Origin: Petrolisthes cinctipes
Lineage: Eukaryota; Arthropoda; Malacostraca; Decapoda; Porcellanidae
Reading direction: 5' to 3'
Length of the DNA stretch: 64,000 nt
Assembly: GCA_033782935.1 (NCBI GenBank)
Contig: JAWQEG010001395.1
Coordinates: 32,501-96,500 of the forward strand
Shown piece after piece: positions 13,301 to 26,313 of this stretch (the stretch's first letter is position 1; the number at the start of each line of letters is the position of its first letter). A model generated the notes under the pieces. It was not told the origin of the DNA and ran no database searches. It saw only the letters and a list, made by a program, of their open reading frames with translations. The position numbers were made by a program, and so were the translations under genes.

Positions 13301-16028
13301 CATGTACAGATCGCTTCTGGGACCCAAAAATACCGAATTTTCGGGTGTTTTGAGCCTGAATTTGGGATATAAACGGGTACAGAAGATGCATAGACATATT
13401 TACTTTGGGCATCTAAAATATCGATTTTTAGCATGTTTTTGGCCTGTATTTTGAAAATACTCTAACACGGAGTAGGCATGTACAGATCGCTTCTGGGACC
13501 CAAAAATATCGAATTTTCGGGAGTTTTGAGCCTGAATTTGAGATATAAACGGGTACAGAAGATGCATGCACATATTGACTTTGGGCACCTAAAATATCGA
13601 TTTTCAGCATGTTTTTGGCCTGTATTTTGAAAATATTCTAGCACTGAGTAGGCATGTACAGATCGCTTCTGGGACCCAAAAATATCGAATTTTCGGGTGT
13701 TTTTAGCCTGAATTTGGGAAACAAACGGGTACAGAAGATGCATACACATATTGACTTTGGGCACCTAAAATATCGATTTTCACCATGTTTTGGGCCTGTA
13801 TATTGAAAATACTCTAACACGGAGTAGGCATGTACAGATCGCTTCTGGGACCCAAAAATATCGAATTTTCGGGTGTTTTGAGCATGAATTTGAGATATAA
13901 ACGGGTACAGAAGATGCATGCACATATCGACTTTGGACACTTAAAATATCGATTTTTAGCATGTTTTGAGCCTATATTTTGAAAACATTCTAGCACGGAG
14001 TAGGCATGTACAGATCGCTTCTGGGACCCAAAAATATCGAATTTTCGGGTGTTTTGAGCATGAATTTGAGATATAAACGGGTACAGAAGATGCATGCACA
14101 TATTGACTTTGGACACTTAAAATATCGATTTTTAGCATGTTTTGAGCCTATATTTTGAAAACTTTCTAGCACGGAGTAGGCATGTACAGATCGCTTCTGG
14201 GACCCAAAAATATTGAATTTTTGGGTGTTTTGAGCCTGAATTTGAGATATAAACGGGTACTGAAGATGCATGCACATATCGACTTAGGGCACACAAAATA
14301 TTGATTTTTAGCATGTTTTGTACCTAAATTTTAAAAATATTCTAGCACAGAGTAGGCATGTACAGATCGCTTCTGGGGCCCAAAAACATCGAATTTTCAG
14401 GGGTTTTGAGCCTGAATTTGGGATATAAACGGATACAGAAGATGCATACACATATTGACTTTGGGCACCTAAAATATCGATTTTCAGCATGTTTTGGGCC
14501 TGTATTTTGAAAATACTGTAACACGGAGTAGGCATGTACAGATCGCTTTTGGGACCACCAAATATCGAATTTTCGGGTGTTTTGAGCCTGAATTTGAGAT
14601 ATAAACGGGTACAGAAGATGAATGCACATATCGACTTTGGGCACCTAAAATATCGATTTTTAGCATGTTTTGGGCCTATATTTTGAAAATATTCTAGCAC
14701 TGAATAGGCATGTAGAGATCGCTTCTGAAACCCAAAAATATCGAATTTTTGGGTGTTTTGAGCCTGAATTTGGGATATAAACGGGTACAGAAGATGAATG
14801 CAAATATTGACTTTGGGCACCTAAAATATCGATTTTTAGCATGTTTTGGGCCTGTATATTGAAAATACTCTAACACGGAGTAGACATGTACAGATTGCTT
14901 CTGGGACCCAAAAATACCGAATTTTCGGGTGTTTTGAGCCTGAATTTGGGATATAAACGGGTACAGAAGATGCATAGACATATTTACTTTGGGCACCTAA
15001 AATATCGATTTTCAGCATGTTTTTGGCCTGTATTTTGAAAATACTCTAACACGGAGTAGGCATGTACAGATCGCTTCTGGGACCCAAAAATATCGAATTT
15101 TCGGGAGTTTTGAGCCTGAATTTGAGATATAAACGGGTACAGAAGATGCATGCACATATTGACTTTGGGCACCTAAAAGATCGATTTTCAGTATGTTTTT
15201 GGCCTGTATTTTGAAAATATTCTAGCACTGAGTAGGCATGTACAGATCGCTTCTGGGACCCAAAAATATCGAATTTTCGGGTGTTTTGAGCCTGAATTTG
15301 GGATATAAACGGGTACAGAAGATGCATGCACATATCGACTTTGGACACCTAAAATATCGATTTTGAGCATGTTTTGGGCCTGTATATTGAAAATACTCTA
15401 ACACGGAGTTGGCATGTACAGATCGCTTCTGGGACCCAAATATATCGAATTTTCGGGTGTTTTGAGTCTGAATTTGGGATATAAACGGGTACAGAAGATT
15501 CATAGACACATTGACTTTGGGCACCTAAAATATCGATTTTCAGCATGTTTTTGGCCTATATTTTGAAAATATTCTAGCACTGAGTAAGCATGTAAAGATC
15601 GCTTCTGGGACCCAAAAATATCGAATTTTCGGGTGTTTTGCGCTTGAATTTGGGAAATAAACGGGTACAGAAGATCTATACACATATTGACTTTGGGCAC
15701 CTAAAATATCGATTTTCAGCATATTTTGGGCCTGTATATTGAAAATACTCTAACACAAAGTAGGCATGTACAGATCGCTTCTGGGACCCAAAAATATCGA
15801 ATTTTCGTGTGTTGTGAGCCTGAATTTGGGAAACAAACGGGTACAGAAGATGCATACACATATTGACTTTGGGCACCTAAAATATCGATTTTCAGCATGT
15901 TTTGGGCCTGTATATTGAAAATACTGTAACACGGAGTAGGCATGTACAGATCGCTTCTGGGACCCAAAAATATCGAATTTTCGGGTGTTTTGAGCATGAA
16001 TTTGAGATATAAACGGGTACAGAAGATG
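9012..16028 (+). repeat. Near-exact 3,520-bp tandem duplication (two 20-monomer copies)
   Basis: Sequence at x and x+3520 agrees at every landmark I compared from 9012 to 12508. These include rare private variants such as TGTACACATCGC (near 9435 and 12955), CTGTATAATGAGAATAC (near 9574 and 13094) and TTTTGCGCTTG (near 12117 and 15637). The match is broken by single-base differences at 8886/12406 and 9011/12531 on the left and 12509/16029 on the right, so it extends diverging slightly beyond these ends. The perfect multiple of 176 shows that copies were made in monomer register. This looks like one of the most recent duplications in block A. Confidence 0.88.
10375..13894 (+). repeat. HOR unit A3, exactly 20 monomers (3,520 bp)
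   Basis: This unit begins at the same phase point as A1 and A2 and is exactly 20 x 176 bp long. Early in the unit (about 10,800) it jumps past two monomers present in A2. Its end portion (from about 12,530) matches the A2 series beginning near 9012, again skipping monomers. It is the spacing copy of a near-exact 3,520-bp tandem duplication described separately. Confidence 0.85.
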
Positions 16029-19000
16029 CATGCACATATCGACTTTGGACTCTTAAAATATCGATTTTTAGCATGTTTTGAGCCTATATTTTGAAAACAT
16101 TCTAGCACGGAGTAGGCATGTACAGATCACTTCTGGGACCCAAAAATATTGAATTTTCCGGTGTTTTGAGCCTGAATTTGAGATATAAACGGGTACTGAA
16201 GATGCATGCACATATCGACCTTGGGCACCCAAAATATCGATTTTTAGCATGTTTTGGGACTATATTTTGAAAATACTCTAACACCGAGTAGGCATGTACC
16301 GATCGCTTCTGGGACCCAAAAATATCGAATTTTCGGGTGTTTTGAGCATGAATTTGAGATATAAACGGGTACAGAAGATGCATGCACATATCGACTTTGG
16401 ACACTTAAAATATCGATTTTTAGCATGTTTTGAGCCTATATTTTGAAAACATTCTAGCACGGAGTAGGCATGTACAGATCGCTTCTGGGACCCAAAAATA
16501 TTGAATTTTCGGGTGTTTGGAGCCTGAATTTGAGATATAAACGGGTACTGAAGATGCATGCACATATCGACTTAGGGCACACAAAATATCGATTTTTAGC
16601 ATGTTTTTTACCTAAATTTTGAAAATATTCTAGCACAGAGTAGGCATGTACAGATCGCTTCTGGGAACCAAAAATATCGAATTTTTGGGTGTTTTGAGCC
16701 TGAATTTGAGATATAAACGGGTACTGAAGATGCATGCACATATCGACTTTTTGCACCTAAAATTTCGATTTTTAGCATGTTTTGGCCTATAATTTGAAAA
16801 TATTCTAGCACTGAGAAGGCATGTACAGATCGCTTCTGGGACCCAAAAATATTGAATTTTCATGGGTTTTGAGCCTGAATTTGAGATATAAACAGGTACA
16901 GAAGATGCATGCACATATCGACTTTGGGAACCCAAAATATCGATTTTTAGCATGTTTTTTACCTAAATTTTGAAAATATTCTAGCACTGCGTAGGCATGT
17001 ACAGATCGCTTCTGGGACCCAAAAACATCGAATTTTCAGGGGTTTTGAGCCTGAATTTGGGATAAAACGGATACAGAAGATGCATACACATATTGACTTT
17101 GGGCACCTAAAATATCGATTTTCAGCATGTTTTGGGCCTGTATTTTGAAAATACTGTAACACGGAGTAGGCATGTACAGATCGCTTTTGGGACCCACAAA
17201 TATCGAATTTTCGGGAGTTTTGAGCCTGAATTTGAGATATAAACGGGTACAGAAGATGCATGCACATATTGACTTTGGGCACCTAAAATATCGATTTTCA
17301 GCATGTTTTTGGCCTGTATTTTGAAAATATTCTAGCACTGAGTAGGCATGTACAGATTGCTTCTGGGACCCAAAAATATCGAATTTTCGGGTGTTTTGAG
17401 CCTGAATTTGGGATATAAACGGGTACAGAAGATGCATGCACATATCGACTTTGGACACCTAAAATATCGATTTTGAGCATGTTTTGGGCCTGTATATTGA
17501 AAATACTCTAACACGGAGTTGGCATGTACAGATCGCTTCTGGGACCCAAATATATCGAATTTTCGGGTGTTTTGAGTCTGAATTTGGGATATAAACGGGT
17601 ACAGAAGATTCATAGACACATTGACTTTGGGCACCTAAAATATCGATTTTCAGCATGTTTTTGGCCTATATTTTGAAAATATTCTAGCACTGAGTAAGCA
17701 TGTAAAGATCGCTTCTGGGACCCAAAAATATCGAATTTTCGGGTTTTGAGCTTGAATTTGGGAAATAAACGGGTACAGAAGATCTATACACATATTGACT
17801 TTGGGCACCTAAAATATCGATTTTCAGCATATTTTGGGCCTGTATATTGAAAATACTCTAACACAAAGTAGGCATGTACAGATCGCTTCTGGGACCCAAA
17901 AATATCGAATTTTCGGGTGTTTTTAGCCTGAATTTGGGAAACAAACGGGTACAGAAGATGTATACACATATTGACTTTGGGCAACTAAAATATCGATTTT
18001 CACCATGTTTTGGGCCTGTATATTGAAAATACTCTAACACGGAGTAGGCATGTACAGATCGCTTCTGGGACCCAAAAATATCGAATTTTCGGGTGTTTTG
18101 AGCATGAATTTGAGATATAAACGGGTACAGAAGATGCATGGACATATCGACTTTGGACACTTAAAATATCGATTTTTAGCATGTTTTGAGCCTATATTTT
18201 GAAAACATTCTAGCACGGAGTAGGCATGTACAGATCGCTTCTGGGACCCAAAAATATTGAATTTTCCGGTGTTTTGAGCCTGAATTTGAGATATAAACGG
18301 GTACTGAAGATGCATGCACATATCGACCTTGGGCACCCAAAATATCGATTTTTAGCATGTTTTGGGAATATATTTTGAAAATACTCTAACACCGAGTAGG
18401 CATGTACAGATCGCTTCTGGGACCCAAAAATATCGAATTTTCGGGTGTTTTGAGCATGAATTTGAGATATAAACGGGTACAGAAGATGCATGCACATATC
18501 GACTTTGGACACTTAAAATATCGATTTTTAGCATGTTTTGAGCCTATATTTTGAAAACATTCTAGCACGGAGTAGGCATGTACAGATCGCTTCTGGGACC
18601 CAAAAATATTGAATTTTCGGGTGTTTGGAGCCTGAATTTGAGATATAAACGGGTACTGAAGATGCATGCACATATCGACTTAGGGCACACAAAATATCGA
18701 TTTTTTGCATGTTTTTTACCTAAATTTTGAAAATATTCTAGCACAGAGTAGGCATGTACAGATCGCTTCTGGGACCCAAAAATATCGAATTTTTGGGTGT
18801 TTTGAGCCTGAATTTGAGATATAAACGGGTACTGAAGATGCATGCACATATCGACTTTTTGCACCTAAAATATCGATTTTTAGCATGTTTTGGCCTATAA
18901 TTTGAAAATATTCTAGCACTGAGAAGGCATGTACAGATCGCTTCTTGGACCCAAAAATATTGAATTTTCATGGGTTTTGAGCCTGAATTTGAGATATAAA

Positions 19001-20400
19001 CAGGTACAGAAGATGCATTCACATATCGACTTTGGGAACCCAAAATATCGATTTTTAGCATGTTTTGGGACTATATTTTGAAAATATTCTAGCACTGCGT
19101 AGGCATGTACAGATCGCTTCTGGGACCCAAAAACATCGAATTTTCAGGGGTTTTGAGCCTGAATTTGGGATAAAACGGATACAGAAGATGCATACACATA
19201 TTGACTTTGGGCACCTAAAATAACGATTTTCAGCATGTTTTGGGCCTGTATTTTGAAAATACTGTAACACGGAGTAGGCATGTACAGATCGCTTTTGGGA
19301 CCCACAAATATCGAATTTTCGGGTGTTTTGAGCCTGAATTTGAGATATAAACGGGTACAGAAGATTAATGCACATATCGACTTTGGGCACCTAAAATATC
19401 GATTTTTAGCATGTTTTGGGCCTATATTTTGAAAATATTCTAGCACTGAATAGGCATGTAGAGATCGCTTCTGAAACCCAAAAATATCGAATTTTTGGGT
19501 GTTTTGAGCCTGAATTTGGGATATAAACGGGTACAGAAGATGAATGCAAATATTGACTTCTTGCACCTAAAATATCGATTTTTAGCATGTTTTGGGCCTG
19601 TATATTGAAAATACTCTAACACGGAGTAGGCATGTACAGATTGCTTCTGGGACCCAAAAATATCGAATTTTTGGGTGTTTTGAGCCTGAATTTGAGATAT
19701 AAACGGGTACAGAAGATGCATAGACATATTGACTTTGCGCACCTAAAATATCGATTTTCAGCATGTTTTTGGCCTGTATTTTGAAAATACTCTAACAGGG
19801 AGTAGGTATGTACAGATCTCTTCTGGGACCCAAAAATATCGAATTTTCGGGTGTTTTGAGCTAGAATTTGGGAAATAAACGGGTACAGAAGATGCATACA
19901 CATATTGACTTTGGGTACCTAAAATATCGATTTTGAGCATATTTTGGGCCTGTTCTTTGAAAATATTCTAGCACTGAGTAAGCATGTGAAGATCGCTTCT
20001 GGGACCCAAAAATATCGAATTTTCGGGTGTTTTGTGCTTGAATTTGGGAAATAAACGGGTACAGAAGATCCATTCACATATTGACTTTGGGCACCTAAAA
20101 TATCGATTTTCAGCATGTTTTGGGCCCATATTTTGAAAATATTCTAGCACTGAGTAGGCATGTACAGATCGCTTTTGGGACCCAAAAATATCGAATTTTC
20201 GGGTGTTTTGAGCCTAAATTTGGGATATAAACGGCTATAGAAGATGCATACACATATTGACTTTGTGCACCTAAAATATCGATTTTCAGCATGTTTTGGG
20301 CCTGTATTTTGAAAATACTCTAATACGGAGTAGGCATGTACAGATCGCTTCTGGGACCCAAAAATATCGAGTTTCGGGTGTTTTGAGCCTGAATTTGAGA
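13895..20400 (+). repeat. HOR mosaic tail of block A
   Basis: The unit starts at the common phase point but does not return to it before block B, giving about 37 monomers. From about 15,716 to 18,350 it follows unit A2 at an offset of 9,148 bp (52 monomers less 4 bp), then jumps back to repeat about 12 monomers. Near 19,400-19,600 it returns to variants seen near 5512 in A2. Beyond about 19,600 variants become progressively less like those of A1-A3, so this is the frayed edge of the homogenised domain. Confidence 0.72.
16060..19319 (+). repeat. 12-monomer (2,108-bp) tandem duplication, second copy partial
   Basis: Position x matches x+2108 from about 16,060 to about 17,211. The first unit is therefore about 16,060-18,167 and the partial second copy about 18,168-19,319. 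The offset is 12 monomers less 4 bp. Shared markers include GTGTTTGGAGCC (16,513 and 18,621), GTTTTTTACCTAAATTTTG and the GGGATAAAACGG monomer. The left edge is soft because similarity fades gradually; the right edge is where GGGAGTTTTG changes to GGGTGTTTTG. Confidence 0.75.
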
Positions 20401-20434
20401 TACTGACTTTGGGCACCTAAAATATCGATTTTTA
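20289..20434 (+). repeat. Shortened monomer (146 bp)
   Basis: This monomer lacks about 29 bp between GAGATA and the GACTTT motif near 20,400, plus one A in ATCGAGTTTC. It sits at the edge between blocks A and B. Confidence 0.85.
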
Positions 20435-20520
20435 GCATGTTTTGGGCCTATTTTTTTAAAATATTCTAGCACAGAGTAGGCATGTACAGATCGCTTCTGG
20501 GACCCAAAAATATCGAATTT

Positions 20521-20540
20521 TCGTTTTTTTTAAAACTGAA
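20521..20540 (+). repeat. T-rich monomer variant
   Basis: The usual TTCGGGTGTTTTGAGCCTG is replaced by TCG, a T-run and AAAACTG. Related versions occur at about 21,021-21,046, 30,061-30,080 and 31,291-31,312, all in block B. They define a separate monomer subtype usually followed by GGGATATAAACGGATACAG. Confidence 0.75.
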
Positions 20541-20787
20541 TTTGGGATATAAACGGATACAGAAGATGCATACACACATTGACTTTGGGCACCTAAAATA
20601 TCGATTTTCAGCATATTTTGGGCCTATATTTTGATAATACTGTAACACGGAGTAGTCATGTACAGATCGCTTCTGGGACCCAAAAATATTTTAATTTTCG
20701 GGTGTTTTGAGACTGAATTCGAGATATAAACGGGTACAGAAGATACATAGACATATTGACTTTGGGCACCTAAAATATTGATTTTTA

Positions 20788-20941
20788 GCATGTTTTTGGT
20801 CTGTATCTTAAAAACATTCTAGCAAGGAGTAGACATGTACAGATCGCTTCTGGGAACCAAAAATATCGAATTTTCGAGTGTTTTAAACCTTAATTTGGGA
20901 TGTAAATGGGTACAGAAGATGCATGCACATATCGACTTTGG
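20788..20941 (+). repeat. Shortened monomer (154 bp)
   Basis: A 22-bp deletion joins GACTTTGG directly to GCATGTTTTGGGCC at 20,942, removing the conserved CACCTAAAATATCGATTTT segment. No matching deletion was seen elsewhere in the window. Confidence 0.85.
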
Positions 20942-23580
20942 GCATGTTTTGGGCCTATATTCTAAAAATATTCTAGCACTAAGTAGGCATGTACAGATCG
21001 CTTCTGGGACCCAAAAATATCGAATATTTTGTTTTTTTTAACCCTGAATTTGGGATATAAACGGATACAGAAGATGCATACACATATTGACTTTGTGCAC
21101 CTAAAATATCGATTTTCAGCATGTTTTGGGATTGTATTTTGAAAATACTCTAACAGGGAGTAGGCATGTACAGATCGCTTCTGGGGCCCAAAAATATCGA
21201 GTTTTTGGGTGTTTTGAACCTGAATTTGAGATATAAACGGGTACAGAAGATGAATGCACATATCGACTTTAGACACTTAAAATATCGACTTTTATCATGT
21301 TTTGAGCCTATATTTTGAAAATATTCCAGCACTGAGTAGGCATGTACAGATCGCTTCTGGGAACGAAAAATATTGAATTTTCGGGTGTTTTGAGCCTGAA
21401 TTTGAGATATAAACGGGTACTGAAGATGCATGCACATATCGACTTCTTGCACCTAAAATATCGATTTTGAGCATGTTTTGGGTCTGTATCTTGAATACAT
21501 TCTAGCAAGGAGTTGGCATGTACAGATCGCTTCTGGGACCCAAAAATATCGAATTTTCGGGTGTTTTGAGCCTGAATTTGAGATATAAACGGGTACAGAA
21601 GATGTATGACCATTTAGACTTTGGGCACCCAAAGTATCGATTTTTAGCACGTTTTGGGCCTATATTTTGAAAATATTCTAGCACTAAGTAGGCATGTACA
21701 GATCGCTTCTGGGACCCAAAAATATCGAATTTTCGTGTGTTTTGAGCCTGATGCTGGGATATAAACGGATACAGAAGATGCATACACATATTGACTTTGT
21801 GCACCTAAAATATCAATTTTCAGCATGTTTTGGGCCTGTATTTTTAAAATACTCTAACAGGGAGTAGGCATGTACAGATCGCTTCTGGGACCCAAAAATA
21901 TAGAATTTTCGGGTGTTTTGAGCCTGAATTTGAGATATAAACGGGTACAGAAGATGCATGAACATATCGACTTTAGACAATTAAAATATCGATTTTTATC
22001 ATATTTTGAGCCTATATTTTGAAAACATTCTAGCACTGAGTAGGCATGTACAGATCGCTTCTGGGACCCAAAAATATCGAATTTTCTGGTGTTTTGAGCC
22101 TGAATTTGAGATATAAACGGTTACAGAAGATGCATGCACATATCGACTTTGGGCACCTAAAAAATCGATTTTTTAGCATGTTTATGACCTATATTTTGAA
22201 AATATTCTAGCACTGAGTATGCATGTACAAATTACTTTTGGGACCCAAAAATATCGAATTTTCGGGGTTTTGAGCCTGAATTTGAGATATAGACGGGTAT
22301 AGAAGATGCATACACGTATTGACTTTGGGCACCTAAAATATCGATTTTCAGCATGTTTTGGGCCTTTATTTTGAAAATACTCTAACACAGAGTAGGCATA
22401 TACAGATCGCTTCTGGGAAACAAAAATATCGAATTTTCGGGTGTTTTGAGCCTGAATTTGAGATATAAACGGGTACAGAAGATGCATTCACATATCGACT
22501 TTAGACACCTAAAATATCGATTTTTAGCATGTTATGACCCTATATTTTTAAAACATTCTAGCTCTGAGAAGGCATGCATAGATCGCTTCTGGGACCCAAA
22601 AATATTGAATTTTCGGGTGTTTTGAGCCTGAATTTAAGATATAAACGGGTACTGAAGATGCATGCACATATCGACTTTGTACACCTAAAATATCGTTTTT
22701 TAGCAAGTTTTGGGCCTATATTTTGAAAACATTCCAGCACTGAGTAGGCATGTACAGATCGCTTCTGGGACCCAAAAATATTGAATTTTCGGGTGTTTTG
22801 AACCTGAATTTGAGATATAAACGGGTACTGAAGATGCATGCACATATCGACTTTGGGCACCTAAAATATCGATTTTGAGCAGTTTTGAGCCTGTATTTTG
22901 AAAATACTCTAACACGGAATAGGCATGTACAGATCGCTTCTGGTACACAAAAATATCGAATTTTCGAGTGTTTTAAACCTGAATTTGGGATATAAACGGG
23001 TACAGAAGATGCATACATATATTGACTTTGGGCACCTAAAATATCGATTTTCAGCATGTTTTATGCCTATATTTTGAAAATACTCTAACACAGAGTAGGC
23101 ATGTACAGATCGCTTCTGGGACCCAAAAATATCGAATTTTCGGGTGTTTTGAGCCTGAATTTGAGATATAAATGGGTACAGAAGATGCATGCACATATCG
23201 ACTTTAGAGACCTAAAATATTGATTTTTAACATGTTTTGAGCCTATATTTTGAAAACATTCTAGCACTGAGTAGGCATGCACAGATCCCTTCTGGGACCC
23301 AAAAATATTGATTTTCGGGTGTTTTGAGCCTGAATTTGAGATATAAACGGGTACAGAAGATGCATGCACATATAGACTTTTTGCACCTAAAATATCGATT
23401 TTGAGCATGTTTTGGGTCCGTATCTTAAAAACATTTTAACTAGGAGTAGGCATGTACAGATCGCTTTTAGGACCCAAAAATACCGAATTTTCGGGTGTTT
23501 TGAGCCTGAATTTAAGATATAAACGGGTACAGAAGATGCATGCACATATCGACTTTGGACTCTTAAAATATCGATTTTTA

Positions 23581-23716
23581 GCATGTTTTAAACCTATATT
23601 TTGGAAACATTCTAGCACTGAGTAGGCATGTACAGATCGCTTCTGGGACCCAAAAATATCGAATTTTCGGGTGTTTTGGGCCTGAATTTGAGATATTGAA
23701 TAAAATAACGATTTTA
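23581..23716 (+). repeat. Shortened monomer (136 bp), copy 1
   Basis: A 40-bp deletion joins GAGATATTGAATAAAATA to the end of the monomer near 23,700. The identical deletion is found at 28,099-28,234, so it predates the block B duplication. Confidence 0.87.
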
Positions 23717-24949
23717 GCAAGTTTTCGGCCTATATTTTGAAAATATTCTAGAACTGAGTAGGCATGTACAGATCGCTTCTGGAACCCAAGAATATCGAAT
23801 TTTCGGGTGTTTTGAGGTTGAATTTAGGATATAAACGGGTGCAGAAGATGCATACACATATTGACTTTGGTCACCTAAAACATCGATTTTTACCAAGTTT
23901 TGGCCTGTATTTTGAAAATACTCTAACACGGAGTAGGCAAGTACAGATCGCTTCTGGAACCCCAAAATATCGAATTTTCGGGTGTTTGGAGGCTGAATTT
24001 GAGATTTAAACGGGTACAGAAGATGCATCCACATATCGACTTTTGGGCACCTAAAAGATCGATTTTCAGTATGTTTTGGGTCTGTATATTGAAAATACTC
24101 TAACACGGAGTAGGCATGTACAGATCGCTTCTGGGACCCAAAAATATCGAATTTTCGGGTGTTTTGAGCCTGAATTTGAGATATAAATGGGTAGAGAAGA
24201 TGCATGCACATATCGACTTTTGGGCACATAAAATATCGATTTTGAGCATCTTGTGGGTTTGTATCTTGAAAACATTCTAACTAGGAGTAGGCATGTACAG
24301 ATCGCTTCTAGGACCCAAAAATACCGAATTTTCGGGTGTTTTGAGCCTGAATTTGAGATATAAACGGGTACAGAAGATGTATGCACATATCGACTTTGGA
24401 CACTTAAAATATCGATTTTTAGCATGTTTTGAGTCTATATTTTGAAAACATTCTAGCACTAAATAGGCATGTACAGATCGCTTCTGGGACCCCAAAATAT
24501 CGAATTTTTGGGGGTTTTGAGGTTGAATTAGGAATATAAACGGGTGCAGAAGATGCATACACATATTGACTTTGGTCACCTAAAACATCGATTTTTACCA
24601 TGTTTTGGGCCTGTATTTTGAAAATACTCTACCACGGAGTAGGCAAGTACATATCGCTTCTGGCACCCCAAAATATCGAATTTTCAGGTGTTGGAACATG
24701 AATTTGAGATATAAACGGGTACAGAAGATGCATGCACATATCGACTTTTTGGCACCTAATATTTCGATTTTGAGCATGTTTTGGGTCTGTATCTTGAAAA
24801 CATTCTAACTAGGACTAGGCATGTACAGATCGCTTCTAGGACCAAAAAATACCGAATTTTCGGGTGTTTTGAGGTTGAATTTTGGATATAAACGGGTGCA
24901 GAAGATGCATACACATATTGACTTTGGGCACCTAAAATATCGATTTTCA

Positions 24950-25107
24950 GCATGTTTTAGGCCTGTATCTGAGTAGGCATGTATAGATCGCGTCTGGGAC
25001 TCCAAAATATCGAATTTTCGGGTGTTTTGAACCTGAATTTGAGATATAAACGGGTTCAGAAGATGCATGCACATATCGACTTTGGACACTTAAAATATCG
25101 ATTTTGA
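24950..25107 (+). repeat. Shortened monomer (158 bp), copy 1
   Basis: An 18-bp deletion fuses GCCTGTATCT to GAGTAGGCATG near 24,970, removing the segment that normally holds the CTAGCAC motif. The same deletion is present near 29,487 in the other copy. Confidence 0.87.
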
Positions 25108-26313
25108 GCATGTTTTGGGTCTGTATCTTGAATACATTCTAGCAAGGAGTAGGCGTGTACAGATTGCTTCTGGGACCCAAAAATATCGAATTATCAGGTG
25201 TTTTGAGCCTGAATTTGAGATATAAACGGGTACAGAAGATGCATGCACATATCGACTTTGGGCACCCAAAGTATCGATTTTTAGCATGTTTTGGGCCTAT
25301 ATTTTGAAAATATTCTAGCACTAAGTAGGCATGTACAGATCGCTTCTGGGACCCAAAAATATCGAATTTTCGGGTATTTTGAGCCTGAATTTGGGATATA
25401 TACGGATACAGAAGATGCATACACATATTGACTATGTGCACCTAAAATATCGATTTTCAGCATGTTTTGGGCCTGTATTTTGAAAATACTCTAACAAGGA
25501 GTAGGCATGTACAGATCGTTTCTGGGACCCAAAAATATCGAATTTTCGGGTGTTTTGTGCCTGAATTTGAGACATAGATGGGTATAGAAGATGCATACAC
25601 ATATTGACTTTGTGCACCTAAAATATCGATTTTCAGCATGTTTTGGGCCTTTATTTTGAAAATACTCTAACACAGAGTAGGCATGTACAGATCCCTTCTG
25701 GGACCCAAAATAATCGAATTTTCGGGTGTTTTGAGCCTGAATTTGAGATATAAACGGGTACAGAAGATGCATGCACATATCGACTTTAGACACCTAAAAT
25801 ATCGATTTTTAGCATGTTTTGAGCCTATATTTTGAAAACATTCTAGCTCTGAGTAGGCATGCTCAGATCGCTTCTGAGACCCAAAAATATTGAATTTTCG
25901 GGTGTTTAAAGCCAGAATTTGAGATATAAACGGGTACTGAAGATGCATGCACATATCGACTTCTTGCACCTAAAATATCGATTTTGAGCATGTTTTGGGT
26001 CTGTATCTTGAATACATTCTAGCAAGGAGTAGGTGTGTACAGATTGCTTCTTGGACCCAAAAATATCGAATTTTCGAGTGTTTTGAGCCTGAATTTGAGA
26101 TATAAACGGGTACAGAAGATGCATGAACATATCGACTTTGGGCACCTAAAATATCGATTTTCAGCATGTTTTGGGTCTGTATCTTGAAAACATTCTAGCA
26201 AGGAGTAGGCATGTACAGATCGCTTCTAGGACCCATAAAATATCAAATTTTCGGGTGTTTTGAGCCGGAATTTCAGATATAAACAGGTACAGAAGATGCA
26301 TGCACATATCGAC
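25108..26313 (+). repeat. Satellite between the two block B copies
   Basis: About seven monomers lie between the duplicated stretches. Their variants (GTATCTTGAATACATTCTAGC, CTAAGTAGG, AGGTGTGTACAG) are most like those near 21,450-21,800, so the original duplicated segment probably began further left and has since diverged or lost monomers. Confidence 0.6.

Larger units (their letters stand above)
1..20400 (+). repeat. Block A: homogenised HOR domain
   Basis: In this domain long ordered series of monomer variants recur almost unchanged. The same start point (ATATAAACGGGTACAG after a GAGCATGAATTTGAG context) is found at 4396, 10375 and 13895, and the window itself opens at that point. Diagnostic monomers include a 2-bp deletion GGGATAAAACGG (about 2635, 7911, 17059, 19168), a 4-bp deletion TTCGGGTTTTGAGC (about 3315, 8592, 17740), GCATGTTTTTGGCC and GTACCTAAATTTT. 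Units differ from one another by gain or loss of whole monomers rather than by many point changes. The right edge is approximate and is set where these diagnostic variants stop recurring. Confidence 0.85.
21620..25107 (+). repeat. Block B duplication, copy 1
   Basis: This stretch of about 3.5 kb is repeated at about 26,314-29,626. The offset is 4,694 bp from about 21,620 to 22,490, 4,342 bp from about 22,860 to 23,200, and 4,518-4,519 bp from 23,221 to 25,107. The steps reflect two monomers present only in this copy (about 22,500-22,860) and one present only in the other. Shared rare features, such as the 40-bp and 18-bp internal deletions and GCTGGGATATAAACGG, prove common descent. Scattered substitutions show this is an older event than the duplications in blocks A and C. 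Confidence 0.82.

Noticed and set aside
23764..24009. Plus-strand open frames of 60-81 codons, for example here and at 28,282, 47,613, 50,779 and 62,568
   Set aside because: These are the same satellite read on the other strand. They repeat at HOR spacing and resemble no protein I recognise.
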